From positions 1 to 64,000 of the forward strand of contig JAINDL010000076.1 of assembly GCA_019931245.1 (NCBI GenBank): a stretch of 64,000 bases of DNA. Reading direction: 5' to 3'. Under the pieces are notes generated by a model. The model searched no databases, had not been told where the DNA came from, and saw only the letters and a program-made list of their open reading frames with translations. Position numbers and translations under genes: made by a program. The DNA is from Bryobacteraceae bacterium CoA2 C42 (GTDB lineage Bacteria > Acidobacteriota > Terriglobia > Bryobacterales > Bryobacteraceae). How positions within the stretch are numbered: position 1 is the stretch's first letter; every line of letters starts with the position of its first letter. Positions 34,468-43,721 of this stretch are shown piece by piece.

Positions 34468-35880
34468 ATGCGATTGAAGCCCCTCTTACTTCTTTTCCCG
34501 CTGCTGTGTTGGTGTTCGATGGCATGGGGACAGGCCGGACCCGCCAAGGAGATCGCGCTGACCGTTGGCCGTGGTGAACTGCTCCAATTTGAAGGCGAGG
34601 TGAAAACCGTCGCCGCGTCCGAACCGAAGATTGCCGATGTGGTGGTCGTCTCCCCGCGCGAGGTCATGGTGAACGCCAAGGGGATCGGCAAGGCGACAGT
34701 GATCATCTGGGAAGATCGCGCGCTGCCCAAACGTTACGAGATAAACGTGATCGGCGACCAGCATCAATATGATCTCGTGCGCCGCGCCGTGCAGCAGGCC
34801 GTGGGGGATAACGCCATCAGCGTGCAGGGCAACCTAGAGACGATGGTGCTCTCCGGCGCGGTGAAGAACACGGAGGAGGCCAAGCGTGCCGAGGCGATTG
34901 CGTCGACCTACAGCAAGAAAGTGGTGAATCTGCTGACGGTGCCGCCCCCGGCCGACCCGCGCCAGATTTTGCTCGAAGTGAAGTTTGCCACCGTCGACCG
35001 GAGCGCTTTGCAGGAGATCGGCTTCAACTTCTTCTCGCGGAACGGGAAGACCTTGGGGCTGGGTTCGACGCAGCAGTTCGCCACGCCCCGGTTCAGCCAA
35101 CTGCAGTTTCAGGATCAGGAGTTCGCCAACTCGACGCTGAACTTTTCGGACCTGTTGAACCTGTTCGTCTTCCGGCCCGACCTGAACATCGGCGCGACGA
35201 TCCGGGCGATGCAGGCGCGGAATCTTTTGCAGGTGCTGGCGGAGCCGAACCTGATTGCGCTCGAAGGCAAAGAAGCCAGCTTCCTGGCGGGCGGAGAGTT
35301 CCCGTTCCCGACGCTGACAGCTACCTCGACCGGCGGCGCCACGGCGCCCGTGGTCACCGTGCAGTTTAAGAAGTTCGGCGTGCAGCTCGACTTTACGCCA
35401 ACCGTGACCGCCTCGGGCGGCATCCATCTGAAAGTTCGCCCGCAGGTCAGTTCGCTCGATTACGCGAACGCGGTGACGCTGCAAGGGTTCCTGATTCCAG
35501 CTGTCGCGACGCGCGTGGCCGAGACCGAAGCGATCCTCAAGGACGGCGAGAGCTTTGCCGTCGCGGGTCTGATTGACAGCCGCGTGATCCAGAGTCTGAG
35601 CCGCGTGAAGTGGTTGGGCGATGTGCCAATCTTGGGACAGCTCTTCCGGAGCCGGTCGGTCCGCAAGACCAATGACGAACTGCTGGTGGTGGTTACCCCG
35701 CGCTTTGTGCGCCCGGCGCCAGCGGGCGAGAAGGTGGCGCTGCCGGACACCGTAGAGGATTTTCTGCCGGCGACGAAGGATGACAAAAACGCCGGTTTGA
35801 AGAAGCCGAAGGACAAGAAGAAAAAGAAGTCCAGCCCGGAGTTTATCGGCCCCAGTGGACATCAGGAACCCAAGAAGTAA
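34468..35880 (+). CDS. cpaC: Flp pilus secretin CpaC (RcpA)
   Basis: The 470-residue protein has a signal peptide (LLLLFPLLCWCSMAWGQA). A pilus-formation N-domain follows (~30-110; LTVGRGELLQFEGEVKTVAASEPKIADVVV), then a BON-like segment (~115-160) and the secretin domain (~180-420; LLQVLAEPNLIALEGKEASFLAGGEFPFP, VAGLIDSRVIQSLSRVKWLGDVPILGQLFRS). A lysine-rich tail ends it. It forms the outer-membrane channel for the pilus. Its last 26 bases overlap the next gene. Confidence 0.95.
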   Translation: MRLKPLLLLFPLLCWCSMAWGQAGPAKEIALTVGRGELLQFEGEVKTVAASEPKIADVVVVSPREVMVNAKGIGKATVIIWEDRALPKRYEINVIGDQHQYDLVRRAVQQAVGDNAISVQGNLETMVLSGAVKNTEEAKRAEAIASTYSKKVVNLLTVPPPADPRQILLEVKFATVDRSALQEIGFNFFSRNGKTLGLGSTQQFATPRFSQLQFQDQEFANSTLNFSDLLNLFVFRPDLNIGATIRAMQARNLLQVLAEPNLIALEGKEASFLAGGEFPFPTLTATSTGGATAPVVTVQFKKFGVQLDFTPTVTASGGIHLKVRPQVSSLDYANAVTLQGFLIPAVATRVAETEAILKDGESFAVAGLIDSRVIQSLSRVKWLGDVPILGQLFRSRSVRKTNDELLVVVTPRFVRPAPAGEKVALPDTVEDFLPATKDDKNAGLKKPKDKKKKKSSPEFIGPSGHQEPKK

Positions 35881-37156
35881 CCGGCCAGCGCCCCCTCGGC
35901 ATGGGCGCCGGCGGGGTAGTGTGTCCATGCAGGTGCTGGTGCTGATGGTGCCGGTTTTCTTTGGATTCATGGGCTTTGCGATCGATCTCGGCCGTCTTTA
36001 CATGGCTCGCAACGAACTGAAGACGGCGGCGAATGCGATGGCTCTGGCGGCGGCGCAGCGGCTGAACGGGACGGAGTCGGCGGTGGAAGCCGCCACGCTT
36101 TACGCGCGCATTCCGATTGACGCCACCGGCGGCCGGGCCAATAAGTATGACTTCGGCGGCGCGACGATCGGGCAGACCAACGGGACGCTGAACAGCGCCG
36201 AGCCGGAGCTGACGTTTTATGATGCCTCGTCGGCGGCGGTGGGCGCCGAAGGGGCGACGGGAGGAGAGGCCGGCGGGACCACGGCCAGGCACGTTCGCGT
36301 GCTGGTGCGCGGGGAGGCTCCGACGATCTTCTGGCGTTTTCTGGCCATTGGACTCGAGGGCCGGGTGAACCTGGCCGCGCAGGCGGTGGCCGGCCAGAGC
36401 GCGCCGGTCTGCCAAGCGTGCGGCGTCGAGCCGATTGCCGTCCAGGCGGTCTCGACCGAAGACACGACGGATTTCGGTTTTGTCCCGGGGACCCGCTACA
36501 CGCTCGGTTATCTGTGCACGGGCGGCCCCACCCCGGGTACGCTCGCTAACACCGTTTCGCGGGTGCCCTACGTGATGCTCAACCGCTATAACGAAAGCGC
36601 CACGGTGCTGGCGGACGAGCTCACGCAGCTCTATCGCATTGGCTCGCAGGGGCTGCCGCCGGCCTCCGACCCGGCGGTCTACTGCCTGCGCGTGAATCAG
36701 GAGGAGCCGGTGTGGGTGAACGCTGCGCCGCTCGGCTGCAACACCAACCGGGTGGCCAATCAGGTATCGACGTTCCTGTGCGGACTCGCCGCCCGCTTTG
36801 ACAATACGACGGTGCCGGCCGCCTGCAGCGCCGTGGCCGAAGCGGACACCGTGCTGGGCGCCTACCCGGCCGACACCGACCTGACCGACCTGGACGACTA
36901 CTCCGCCTACACCGGCAACAACCGGCGGATCATTACGGTGCCGATTGTCGAAACCGCGTCGGAATCGACCATGGCGGTCCTCGGCTTCCGGCAGTTTCTG
37001 GTGGAACCCGCCGCCAACGACACGACCGTGAACGCCGCGGACCAGAACGGCCGCTTCGCGGCGCTATATCTGGGGAGCCGCATCCCGGTGAAGCAGGGCC
37101 GCATTGACGGCTGCACGCAGGCCGCCGGACCCGGCAAGGTGGTGCTGCACCAATGA
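35855..37156 (+). CDS. TadG-like pseudopilin with large periplasmic domain
   Basis: The 433-residue protein has an Arg-rich start (RPAPPRHGRRRGSVSMQ) and one TadE/G-type helix (VLVLMVPVFFGFMGFAIDLGRLYMARNELKTAANAMALAAAQ). About 370 extracytoplasmic residues follow with several cysteines (CQACG, YLCTGG, FLCGLA, IDGCTQ) that could form disulphides. TadG-type minor pilins anchor or guide the Flp pilus. It overlaps cpaC by 26 bases and the next gene by ATGA. Confidence 0.85.
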   Translation: MDIRNPRSNRPAPPRHGRRRGSVSMQVLVLMVPVFFGFMGFAIDLGRLYMARNELKTAANAMALAAAQRLNGTESAVEAATLYARIPIDATGGRANKYDFGGATIGQTNGTLNSAEPELTFYDASSAAVGAEGATGGEAGGTTARHVRVLVRGEAPTIFWRFLAIGLEGRVNLAAQAVAGQSAPVCQACGVEPIAVQAVSTEDTTDFGFVPGTRYTLGYLCTGGPTPGTLANTVSRVPYVMLNRYNESATVLADELTQLYRIGSQGLPPASDPAVYCLRVNQEEPVWVNAAPLGCNTNRVANQVSTFLCGLAARFDNTTVPAACSAVAEADTVLGAYPADTDLTDLDDYSAYTGNNRRIITVPIVETASESTMAVLGFRQFLVEPAANDTTVNAADQNGRFAALYLGSRIPVKQGRIDGCTQAAGPGKVVLHQ

Positions 37157-37662
37157 GGCGCCTCCGGACGCAGCGCGGCAACTCTCTGCTGGAAGCGGTG
37201 CTCTTTCTGCCGATTCTGATGCTGCTGCTGTGGGGGCTGATCGAGTTCGGCCGCATCACGTACACCTTCTACACGCTGCACAAGATGCTGCAGACGGTGG
37301 CGCGTTATACGGCGCAACAGCCAGGACTGAATTTTTGCGACGACGGCGACGTGCAACTCGCGCAGGCCAAGACGCTGGCGCTGCGCGGGGCGGGGGAGAG
37401 CGCCGGCGGCGATATCATTACCGGCCTCACCGCGGACCAGTTCCGCATTCAACTCGAACGGGTCGATCCGGCGACTTCGCAACTCGGCGAGTGCGAGTGC
37501 TCGTCCACCGGCTGCGATATTGCACAGGGCGGGCGGAACCCGGATTTCATTGTCGTTTCCTTCACCGACGGCTTTCCCATGCGGCCGAACATTCCCTTCT
37601 TCAACGCGGCCGAAACCTTTGCCCTGCGCCCGCTCGTGCGGATGCCGGTGGGAGGCAACTGA
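37153..37662 (+). CDS. tadE: TadE-like minor pilin
   Basis: The 169-residue protein starts with a basic stretch and the TadE motif (QRGNSLLEAVLFLPILMLLLWGLIEFGRI): a Gly before the cleavage point, Glu five residues later, then one helix. The exported part has Cys-rich segments (CDDGD, GECECSSTGCD). It is probably processed by a prepilin peptidase and assembled as a minor pilin. It overlaps both neighbours (ATGA upstream, TGATG downstream). Confidence 0.88.
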   Translation: MRRLRTQRGNSLLEAVLFLPILMLLLWGLIEFGRITYTFYTLHKMLQTVARYTAQQPGLNFCDDGDVQLAQAKTLALRGAGESAGGDIITGLTADQFRIQLERVDPATSQLGECECSSTGCDIAQGGRNPDFIVVSFTDGFPMRPNIPFFNAAETFALRPLVRMPVGGN

Positions 37663-38162
37663 TGCGGCGCCGGCGGGGACAGGCTTCGGTGGAGTATGTC
37701 ATCGTCTCGGCGGGCGTGCTGATCCCGCTGTCGTTCATGATCGTCTTCACGGCGCAACTGCTGTGGACGTGGCATTCGGTGGTGGAATGGACGCGCCTCG
37801 GCGCCCGCTACGCCGTCACGCACTGCTATCAGAACGCCGGCGAAAATGTCCGCACCCACATGCGCGCGAACGTGCCGCCCAACCTCGACCAACTCGAGTT
37901 CCAGTCCGGCGGAGCCACCATTCAGATCGACTACTTTCAGCGCGACCCGGCCACCGGCTCGCTCACCGAGTTCAACTGCTCGGGCGGCGACTGCTCCACC
38001 GAGTGCGTGCCCGACGCGGTCACGGTGGGCGTCACCGGCTATCAGTTCCGCGCCTTCATGGCCTTTCTCGGCTTGCCGCCGGTAAGCCTGCCCAACTTTC
38101 AAACCTCGCTGCCGGTGGAAAGCGCCGGCTGCGACGCCGAATCCGGCACCTGTACCCCGTAA
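37662..38162 (+). CDS. TadE/TadF-like minor pilin
   Basis: The 166-residue protein starts at 37662, sharing its A with the TadE stop (TGATG). It has the pseudopilin motif RRRGQASVEYVIVSAGVLIPLSFMIVF with the Glu-Tyr pair also seen in Flp. The exported part includes NCSGGDCSTECV, probably disulphide-bonded. Third pseudopilin in a row; the assignment to TadF rests on order and size. Confidence 0.83.
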   Translation: MRRRRGQASVEYVIVSAGVLIPLSFMIVFTAQLLWTWHSVVEWTRLGARYAVTHCYQNAGENVRTHMRANVPPNLDQLEFQSGGATIQIDYFQRDPATGSLTEFNCSGGDCSTECVPDAVTVGVTGYQFRAFMAFLGLPPVSLPNFQTSLPVESAGCDAESGTCTP

Positions 38163-38180
38163 GGAGACCTTCGAGACCGC

Positions 38181-39350
38181 ATGTCGTTTACCCTGATGAT
38201 CGCCTCCCCTGATGACCAGCTCCGGGAACTGGTCCGCGACGCCGTGGCCGCCACCCCCAGCGCCCGTATCCTTACCGAGTTCGTCGACGTTTCGGCCAAT
38301 CTTTACATCCGCGTTCTGCAGGAGCTCGATCGCTTTCCGGAAGCCGCGCTGCTGCTTGATATCTCGAGCGATCCGGTGAACGGACTCAAGGCGCTCGAAA
38401 AGCTTCGCCTCGCCGTACCGGAGCTCTACATCCTCGCCACCGACTACAGCGAAGACGGCGAGAGCATTCTGATGACCATCCGCGCCGGAGCCACCGACTA
38501 TCTCACCCTGCCGCTCAAACGCAGCGACCTCCGCGACGCGCTGCTGCGCCTCGACCGGGCGCCGCGCCGGGCCGCGAGCGGGGGCAGCCAACTGGGCAAG
38601 ATCTACACCTTCCTCGGCGCCAAGGGCGGCGTTGGCACGACATCGCTCGCCGTCAACTTCGCCACCATTCAGGCGCAGCGGAAAAAGCAGACCGTCCTGC
38701 TCGATCTCGACTGGCCCGCCAACGACGTCGCCATGATGCTGGGTTCGACGCCGCAGTACACGCTGGCCGAAGTGGGCGACAACCTCGACCGCATGGACCA
38801 GACGCTGTTTGAAGGCTTTGTCTCGCGCGACCCGGCCGGCTTCTTCTACGTTGGCCCGCCCGACAGCCTTGACGCCAATCGCGGGGCGTTTACCGATTCC
38901 ATGCTGCGGGAGTTCGCCACGTTTCTCGTCGAAAAGTACGAGTGCATCGTCATCGACGCCGGGCGTAACATCAACGACGAACTCGCGCTGGCGGCCCTGC
39001 AGGTTTCCACTTCGGTCTTCCTCGTCTCAACCCAGGAGTTTCCCGCGGTGCGCAACGCCCAGCGCTACCTGGGCTATCTGATGCGCCTGGGCTTCACGCA
39101 GGATCAGATCCGGATCGTCATCAACAAGTACCAGAAGAAGCCCGCGGCGCAGTACGCCACACTCGACCAGGTCAAGCAGACGCTGAGCCAGCCCGTCTTC
39201 TACGGCATTCCCGACTCGCCCGCCGTGCTCGCCAGCATCAATAAGGCTCGGCCCCTCGTCACCGACCGGCAGGCGTTCGCCGAAATGGACAAGACACTCC
39301 GCGCCTTCGCCGACAAGGCCACGGGCGTCAAGCGGGAGCAGGCAGCATAA
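38181..39350 (+). CDS. cpaE: Tad localisation ATPase CpaE (TadZ)
   Basis: The 389-residue protein combines an N-terminal receiver-like domain (~1-120; ALLLDISSDPVNGLKALEKL retains an Asp at the phospho-acceptor place) with a MinD/ParA ATPase (~135-385). The latter has the deviant Walker A FLGAKGGVGTTSLAVNFATI and the motif VLLDLDWPANDVAMMLG. TadZ/CpaE places the Tad machine at the pole. It starts 18 bases after the third pseudopilin. Confidence 0.94.
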   Translation: MSFTLMIASPDDQLRELVRDAVAATPSARILTEFVDVSANLYIRVLQELDRFPEAALLLDISSDPVNGLKALEKLRLAVPELYILATDYSEDGESILMTIRAGATDYLTLPLKRSDLRDALLRLDRAPRRAASGGSQLGKIYTFLGAKGGVGTTSLAVNFATIQAQRKKQTVLLDLDWPANDVAMMLGSTPQYTLAEVGDNLDRMDQTLFEGFVSRDPAGFFYVGPPDSLDANRGAFTDSMLREFATFLVEKYECIVIDAGRNINDELALAALQVSTSVFLVSTQEFPAVRNAQRYLGYLMRLGFTQDQIRIVINKYQKKPAAQYATLDQVKQTLSQPVFYGIPDSPAVLASINKARPLVTDRQAFAEMDKTLRAFADKATGVKREQAA

Positions 39351-39356
39351 TCCCCC

Positions 39357-40682
39357 ATGGCCACCCGCACCCCCCTTCGCCCCGCTCCCGCCACCACCAG
39401 CGGTAACGCCCGGTGGCACGGCATCCGGTCGAAGGTCCACGCCAAGCTGCTGCAGTTGCTGACGCCGGACCAGCTCCGCGCGCTCAACAAAGACGGCGTG
39501 CGCGAACAGCTTGGCATCCACATCGAGCGCATCGTCCGCGAAGAGAACATCCCCCTCACCCAGGCCGAACGCGACCGGCTCATCGAGGAGGTCCTCGACG
39601 AGGTCTTCGGCCTCGGCCCGCTCGAAATCCTTTTTAAAGACCCCACCATCAGCGACATCATGGTCAACGGGCCGGACTCGATCTACGTCGAGCGCAACGG
39701 CAAGGTCGTTGAAACCGAGATTCGCTTCAAAGATCAGGCCCACCTGCGGATGATCATCGACCGCATCGTCTCCAACATCGGCCGCCGCATCGACGACTCC
39801 TCGCCGATTGTCGACGCCCGCCTTCCCGACGGCAGCCGCATGTGCGCGGTGATTCCGCCGCTCTCGCTCATCGGCCCGGTGATGTCCATCCGCCGCTTCG
39901 GCAAACGGCAGCTGACCATTGAAGACCTGCTGAAGCTCGAAGCCTTCACCCCGGGCATGTACCAGTTCCTGGCGGGCGCCGTGCGCGCCCGGCTTAACGT
40001 GGTGGTCTCCGGCGGCTCCGGCTCCGGCAAGACGACCATGTTGAATACGCTCTCGCGCTTCATCCCCGAAGACGAGCGCATCGTCACCATTGAAGATACG
40101 GCCGAACTCACGCTGCAGCAGGAGCACGTGGTGCGTCTGGAAACCCGCCCGATGAACATCGAAGGCGCGGGCGCCATCACCCAGCGGGACCTGGTCATCA
40201 ACGCGCTCCGCATGCGTCCGGAACGCATCGTCATCGGCGAGTGCCGCGGGCCGGAGGCGATGGATATGATGCAGGCGATGAACACGGGCCACGACGGGTC
40301 GATGACCACCACGCACGCCAACACCGGCCGCGATGCGTTCTCGCGCCTCGAAACCATGGTGATGATGGCCAGTTCGTCGATACCGGATCGCGTCATCCGG
40401 CAGATGCTGGCGAGCGCCGTCCAACTGGTGGTCCACTGCGCCCGACTCACCGACGGCACCCGCAAGATCGTCTCCATCGCCGAGGTCGTGGGCATCGAAG
40501 GCGATCTCGTGAAGATGGAGGATATCTTCCTGTTCGACCGGCAGGGCATCTCGCCGGGGGGGCGCGTGCTGGGCTGCTTCAAGGGCACCGGTTACCGGCC
40601 GAACGTCGCGCAGCGCATCCGCGCCTACGGTACGAAACTCAACGACGGCATCTTTGACGAAGTCCAGGAGGTGGTGGACTAA
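39357..40682 (+). CDS. cpaF: Tad pilus assembly ATPase CpaF (TadA)
   Basis: The 441-residue secretion ATPase has an N-terminal ~80-residue helical domain, then FKDPTISDIMVNGPDSIYVER. Walker A is SGGSGSGKTTMLN, the Asp box IVTIEDTAEL, Walker B RIVIGECRGPEAMDM, and the His box SMTTTHANTGRDAFSRLE. It powers pilus extension, and in TadA systems probably retraction too, at the inner membrane. Its stop abuts the tadB start. Confidence 0.96.
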   Translation: MATRTPLRPAPATTSGNARWHGIRSKVHAKLLQLLTPDQLRALNKDGVREQLGIHIERIVREENIPLTQAERDRLIEEVLDEVFGLGPLEILFKDPTISDIMVNGPDSIYVERNGKVVETEIRFKDQAHLRMIIDRIVSNIGRRIDDSSPIVDARLPDGSRMCAVIPPLSLIGPVMSIRRFGKRQLTIEDLLKLEAFTPGMYQFLAGAVRARLNVVVSGGSGSGKTTMLNTLSRFIPEDERIVTIEDTAELTLQQEHVVRLETRPMNIEGAGAITQRDLVINALRMRPERIVIGECRGPEAMDMMQAMNTGHDGSMTTTHANTGRDAFSRLETMVMMASSSIPDRVIRQMLASAVQLVVHCARLTDGTRKIVSIAEVVGIEGDLVKMEDIFLFDRQGISPGGRVLGCFKGTGYRPNVAQRIRAYGTKLNDGIFDEVQEVVD

Positions 40683-41651
40683 ATGGGCTTCTTCCTGGTT
40701 GCCTTTCTCATCTTCAGCCTCGCCTGGCTCGCCGCCGGCTACTATGTCTTCTCCGTGCCGCAGCAGCAGGCGGCCGATGTCCTCGGCGGCCGCCTGCGCC
40801 AACTCCGCGCCCGCAGCGGCGAACGGGCCAGCGGCCGGGCCAACCTGGTCCGCCGCGAGGAGCAGGGCTCGTTTGCGTTTCTGGCCGACCTGCTCAGCTG
40901 GGGCGGCCTCGTGGGCCGGCTGCAGAAGTCCATCCGGCAGGCCGATCTCAAGTATCAGGCCACCGACGTCATCGGCCTCTGCCTGATCCTGTTCGTCGCC
41001 TTCGGGCTGCTGTTCAGCCTGTTCATTCCGCAGTTGCTCGTCCGGTTGCTGTTTGCCGGCCTGTTCGCTTTCGCGCCGGTAGCTTACATCCTCCGCCAGC
41101 GGGCCGCGCGGCTGGGCAAGTTCGAACACCAGTTGCCGGATGCCATCGACCTGTTCAACCGGTCGATGAAGGCCGGCCACAACATTCAGTCCGGACTCGA
41201 AACGATCTCGACCGAGGCCTCCGATCCGGTGAAGCAGGAGTTCCGGAAGCTGATGGAGGAGATGTCGCTCGGCTCAACGCTCGATGCCGCCCTGCACAAC
41301 CTCGGCGAACGGGTCCCGCTGATCGATCTCAAGTTTTTCATCACCGGTCTGATTCTCCAGCGCCAAACCGGCGCCAACATGGTCTCGGTGCTGGAAAACC
41401 TCTCCATGCTCGTCCGCGAGCGTCTCGCGCTGCAGGAGAAGATGAAAGCCGCCACGGCGCAGCAGCGCTGGTCGGCCGCGCTGCTGTGCGGCATGCCCAT
41501 CTTTTTCGCGCTGGCCCTGTGGGTAATGAAACCGGAGTATATCGATGTATTGGTGAACGATCCGGTCGGCAGTAAGTTCTTCGCTTACGGCGTCATCTCC
41601 GAGGTCGTCGGCATTCTCGTGATCCGCAAGCTATCGAGCCCCAAGATATGA
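40683..41651 (+). CDS. tadB: Tad inner-membrane platform protein TadB
   Basis: The 322-residue protein has an N-terminal helix, a pair of helices near ~95-140 (LILFVAFGLLFSLFIPQLLVRLLFAGLFAF) and a T2SSF domain (QLPDAIDLFNRSMKAGHNIQSGLETIS; GTLDAALHNL-like; FFITGLILQRQTGANMVSVLENLS) followed by a C-terminal helix. TadB and TadC form the membrane platform driven by CpaF. It shares ATGA with tadC. Confidence 0.93.
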   Translation: MGFFLVAFLIFSLAWLAAGYYVFSVPQQQAADVLGGRLRQLRARSGERASGRANLVRREEQGSFAFLADLLSWGGLVGRLQKSIRQADLKYQATDVIGLCLILFVAFGLLFSLFIPQLLVRLLFAGLFAFAPVAYILRQRAARLGKFEHQLPDAIDLFNRSMKAGHNIQSGLETISTEASDPVKQEFRKLMEEMSLGSTLDAALHNLGERVPLIDLKFFITGLILQRQTGANMVSVLENLSMLVRERLALQEKMKAATAQQRWSAALLCGMPIFFALALWVMKPEYIDVLVNDPVGSKFFAYGVISEVVGILVIRKLSSPKI

Positions 41652-42589
41652 TCTCCGCGCTCTTCTTCGTCTTCAGTTTCGCCGTCGTGGCGGCTCTGCT
41701 CTGGAGCGGCTTCCAACTGCTGCAGCCCCAGGAGAACCCGCTCGACGACCGGCTCGATGAACTCGTCTCCATCAACCGCGGCGGCACGGCGGCGCAGCGG
41801 CGGCGGCAGTTCGGCACCGGCTTCTGGGAGCGTTTTCTCTACATCATCAACCTGGTGCCCGGCGTGGACGGCATCCTTGAAGAGAGCGAAATGCTGCTGC
41901 GGCAGGCCGGGATGCGGCGCCGGGAGGCGCTGGCCTACTACGCGATGTTCAACCTGCTGTTCCTGATCGCGCTGCTGCTCGCCTCCTGGTTCGTGCAGCC
42001 GGACGACAAGCCGGTCTTCAGCCGGATGCTGGGCCTCGCCCCGGCGTTTCTGCTCGGCTGGCTGCTGCCCAAGCAGGTGCTCTACCGGCTCATGAAGCGC
42101 TACCGGAACAAGCTGCAGGAGTCGCTGCCCGATACGGTCGATCTGCTCGGCATCGTGCTTGGCACCGGGCTGGCGCTCGACCAGGCGCTTACCCGCGTCT
42201 GCGAGGAAATGCAGTTTATCTACCCGGAGCTTTCGGCCGAGTTCTTCACCGTCGTTATGCAGGTGAAGGCCGGCCAGGACCGCAGCAAGGCGTTCCAGCA
42301 ACTGGTCCGCCGCACGGGCATTGAAGACATCAAGTCGCTGGCCGCGATGATCATTCAAAGCGAACGTTTCGGCACTAGTCTTTCGCAGGCGCTGAAGGTC
42401 TACGCCGATGCCCTGCGCTCGCGCCGCCGCCTGCGCGGCGAAGCGATGGTGGGCAAGGCCGGCATCAAGATGGTGCTCGCTACCGTAGTCTTCATCCTGC
42501 CGGTGGTCTTCATCATCACGCTGGTTCCCGCCATGCTCACCATGCTCAACAACCTCAAGGGCGGCATCGGCGCCAGCGCCGGGCGGTAA
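41648..42589 (+). CDS. tadC: Tad inner-membrane platform protein TadC
   Basis: The 313-residue T2SSF protein has the core SLPDTVDLLGIVLGTGLALDQALTRVCEEM and SLAAMIIQSERFGTSLSQALKVYADALRSRRRLRGEAMVGKAGIKM. Hydrophobic helices precede it and end it (VLATVVFILPVVFIITLVPAML). Partner of TadB. Last gene of the locus; a convergent gene begins nine bases after the stop, with no obvious hairpin between. Confidence 0.93.
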   Translation: MISALFFVFSFAVVAALLWSGFQLLQPQENPLDDRLDELVSINRGGTAAQRRRQFGTGFWERFLYIINLVPGVDGILEESEMLLRQAGMRRREALAYYAMFNLLFLIALLLASWFVQPDDKPVFSRMLGLAPAFLLGWLLPKQVLYRLMKRYRNKLQESLPDTVDLLGIVLGTGLALDQALTRVCEEMQFIYPELSAEFFTVVMQVKAGQDRSKAFQQLVRRTGIEDIKSLAAMIIQSERFGTSLSQALKVYADALRSRRRLRGEAMVGKAGIKMVLATVVFILPVVFIITLVPAMLTMLNNLKGGIGASAGR

Positions 42590-42598
42590 CCGCGCGGC

Positions 42599-42985
42599 TT
42601 ACGCCAGCAGCCGCCGGTGCTCTTTGAGCAGGCACCGGTCCTGCACCACGGTCATCCCCGCGGGAATCTCCCCGCACGTCACGCCCTCCTGCAGCCAGGC
42701 ATAGGGCAGGCCCAGCGCGTTCATCTCGCTGAGCAGTCCCGGCACCGCATCCGAGGCCCGGAACACGTCCACCAGGTCAACCGGCTCCGGCACCGCGGCG
42801 AGCGAGCGGTAAGCCTTCTCGCCCAGCACTGTGGTGGCCAGCGGATGCACGGGGATGATGCGATAGCCTTGGCGCTGCAGGTAAGCGGCGACGCCGTAGG
42901 CGGGCCGCTCCGGACGGTCCGACAAACCCACCACGGCAATGGTCTTCACCCGCGCGAGCAACGCGCGCATCTCCTCATCGCTCAC
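42599..42985 (-). CDS. CoA-binding domain protein (YccU-like)
   Basis: The 128-residue protein is a Rossmann-type CoA-binding domain: IAVVGLSDRPERPAYGVAAYLQRQGYRIIPVHP, VDVFRASDAVPGLLSEM, WLQEGV and MTVVQDRCLLKEHRRL. The family binds CoA; its cellular role is poorly defined. Its first 11 bases overlap the end of the rluB-like gene. Confidence 0.9.
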   Translation of the reverse strand: MSDEEMRALLARVKTIAVVGLSDRPERPAYGVAAYLQRQGYRIIPVHPLATTVLGEKAYRSLAAVPEPVDLVDVFRASDAVPGLLSEMNALGLPYAWLQEGVTCGEIPAGMTVVQDRCLLKEHRRLLA

Positions 42986-43721
42986 CGGTGGCTACCAACT
43001 TTTCGAGCTTCAAAATCCGCCGGAACTTCGCCACTTCCTTCGGATTCAACGACCGCCATTCCCCGTGCTTCAGTTCGCCGAGTTCGAGAAAGCCGATTTT
43101 CACCCGTTTCAACTTCTCCACCAACCGGCCGAAGTAGCGGAACATCATGCGGATCTGGTTCTGCCGGCCTTCAATCAGCTGGACCTCGTACCACGGGTTC
43201 TCCTGGTTCTTGAGCATCCGCAGTCCGGCCGGCGCCGTGCGCTTGCCGTCGAGCGGCACCCCGCGCCGGAAATGCTCTTCCTGCTCGAGGGTCAGATTTC
43301 CGGTGGTTTTGACGATGTAGGTTTTCACCAACTGGCTATGGGCGCTCATGACGCGGTTGGCGAACTCGCCATCGTTGGTCAACAGCAGCAGTCCTTCGGA
43401 GGCATAGTCAAGCCGGCCAATAGGATAGACGCGTTCCTTCAAGCCTTTCATTAACTGCTGTACCGTGGGCCGGCCCTCGGGGTCATGCATGGTGGTGACG
43501 TAGCCGGCCGGCTTGTTCAGCGCGAGATAGAGAAAGCCCTTGGGCTTTTTGATGAGCTTGCCGTCCACTTTGATGTGGTCGGTGTCGAGGTCCGCCTTGG
43601 TGCCGAGTTCGGTGACGATGTTCCCGTTGACGGTCACCCGGCCTTGGACAATGAGCTGTTCCGCCTTCCGGCGGCTGGTCACACCGGCGCCGGAGAGAAT
43701 CTTCTGGAGACGTTCCTGCAT
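42975..43721 (-). CDS. rluB: RsuA/RluB-family pseudouridine synthase
   Basis: The 248-residue protein has an N-terminal S4 RNA-binding domain (RLQKILSGAGVTSRRKAEQLIVQGRVTVNG) and a catalytic domain with the GRLDYASEGLLLLTNDGE motif containing the catalytic Asp. The LIEGRQNQIRMMFRYFGR and LKRVKIGFLELGEL segments follow. RluB-type enzymes modify 23S rRNA. RsuA-type specificity (16S) cannot be excluded from sequence alone. Adjacent to scpB, a very common arrangement. Confidence 0.9.
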   Translation of the reverse strand: MQERLQKILSGAGVTSRRKAEQLIVQGRVTVNGNIVTELGTKADLDTDHIKVDGKLIKKPKGFLYLALNKPAGYVTTMHDPEGRPTVQQLMKGLKERVYPIGRLDYASEGLLLLTNDGEFANRVMSAHSQLVKTYIVKTTGNLTLEQEEHFRRGVPLDGKRTAPAGLRMLKNQENPWYEVQLIEGRQNQIRMMFRYFGRLVEKLKRVKIGFLELGELKHGEWRSLNPKEVAKFRRILKLEKLVATGER

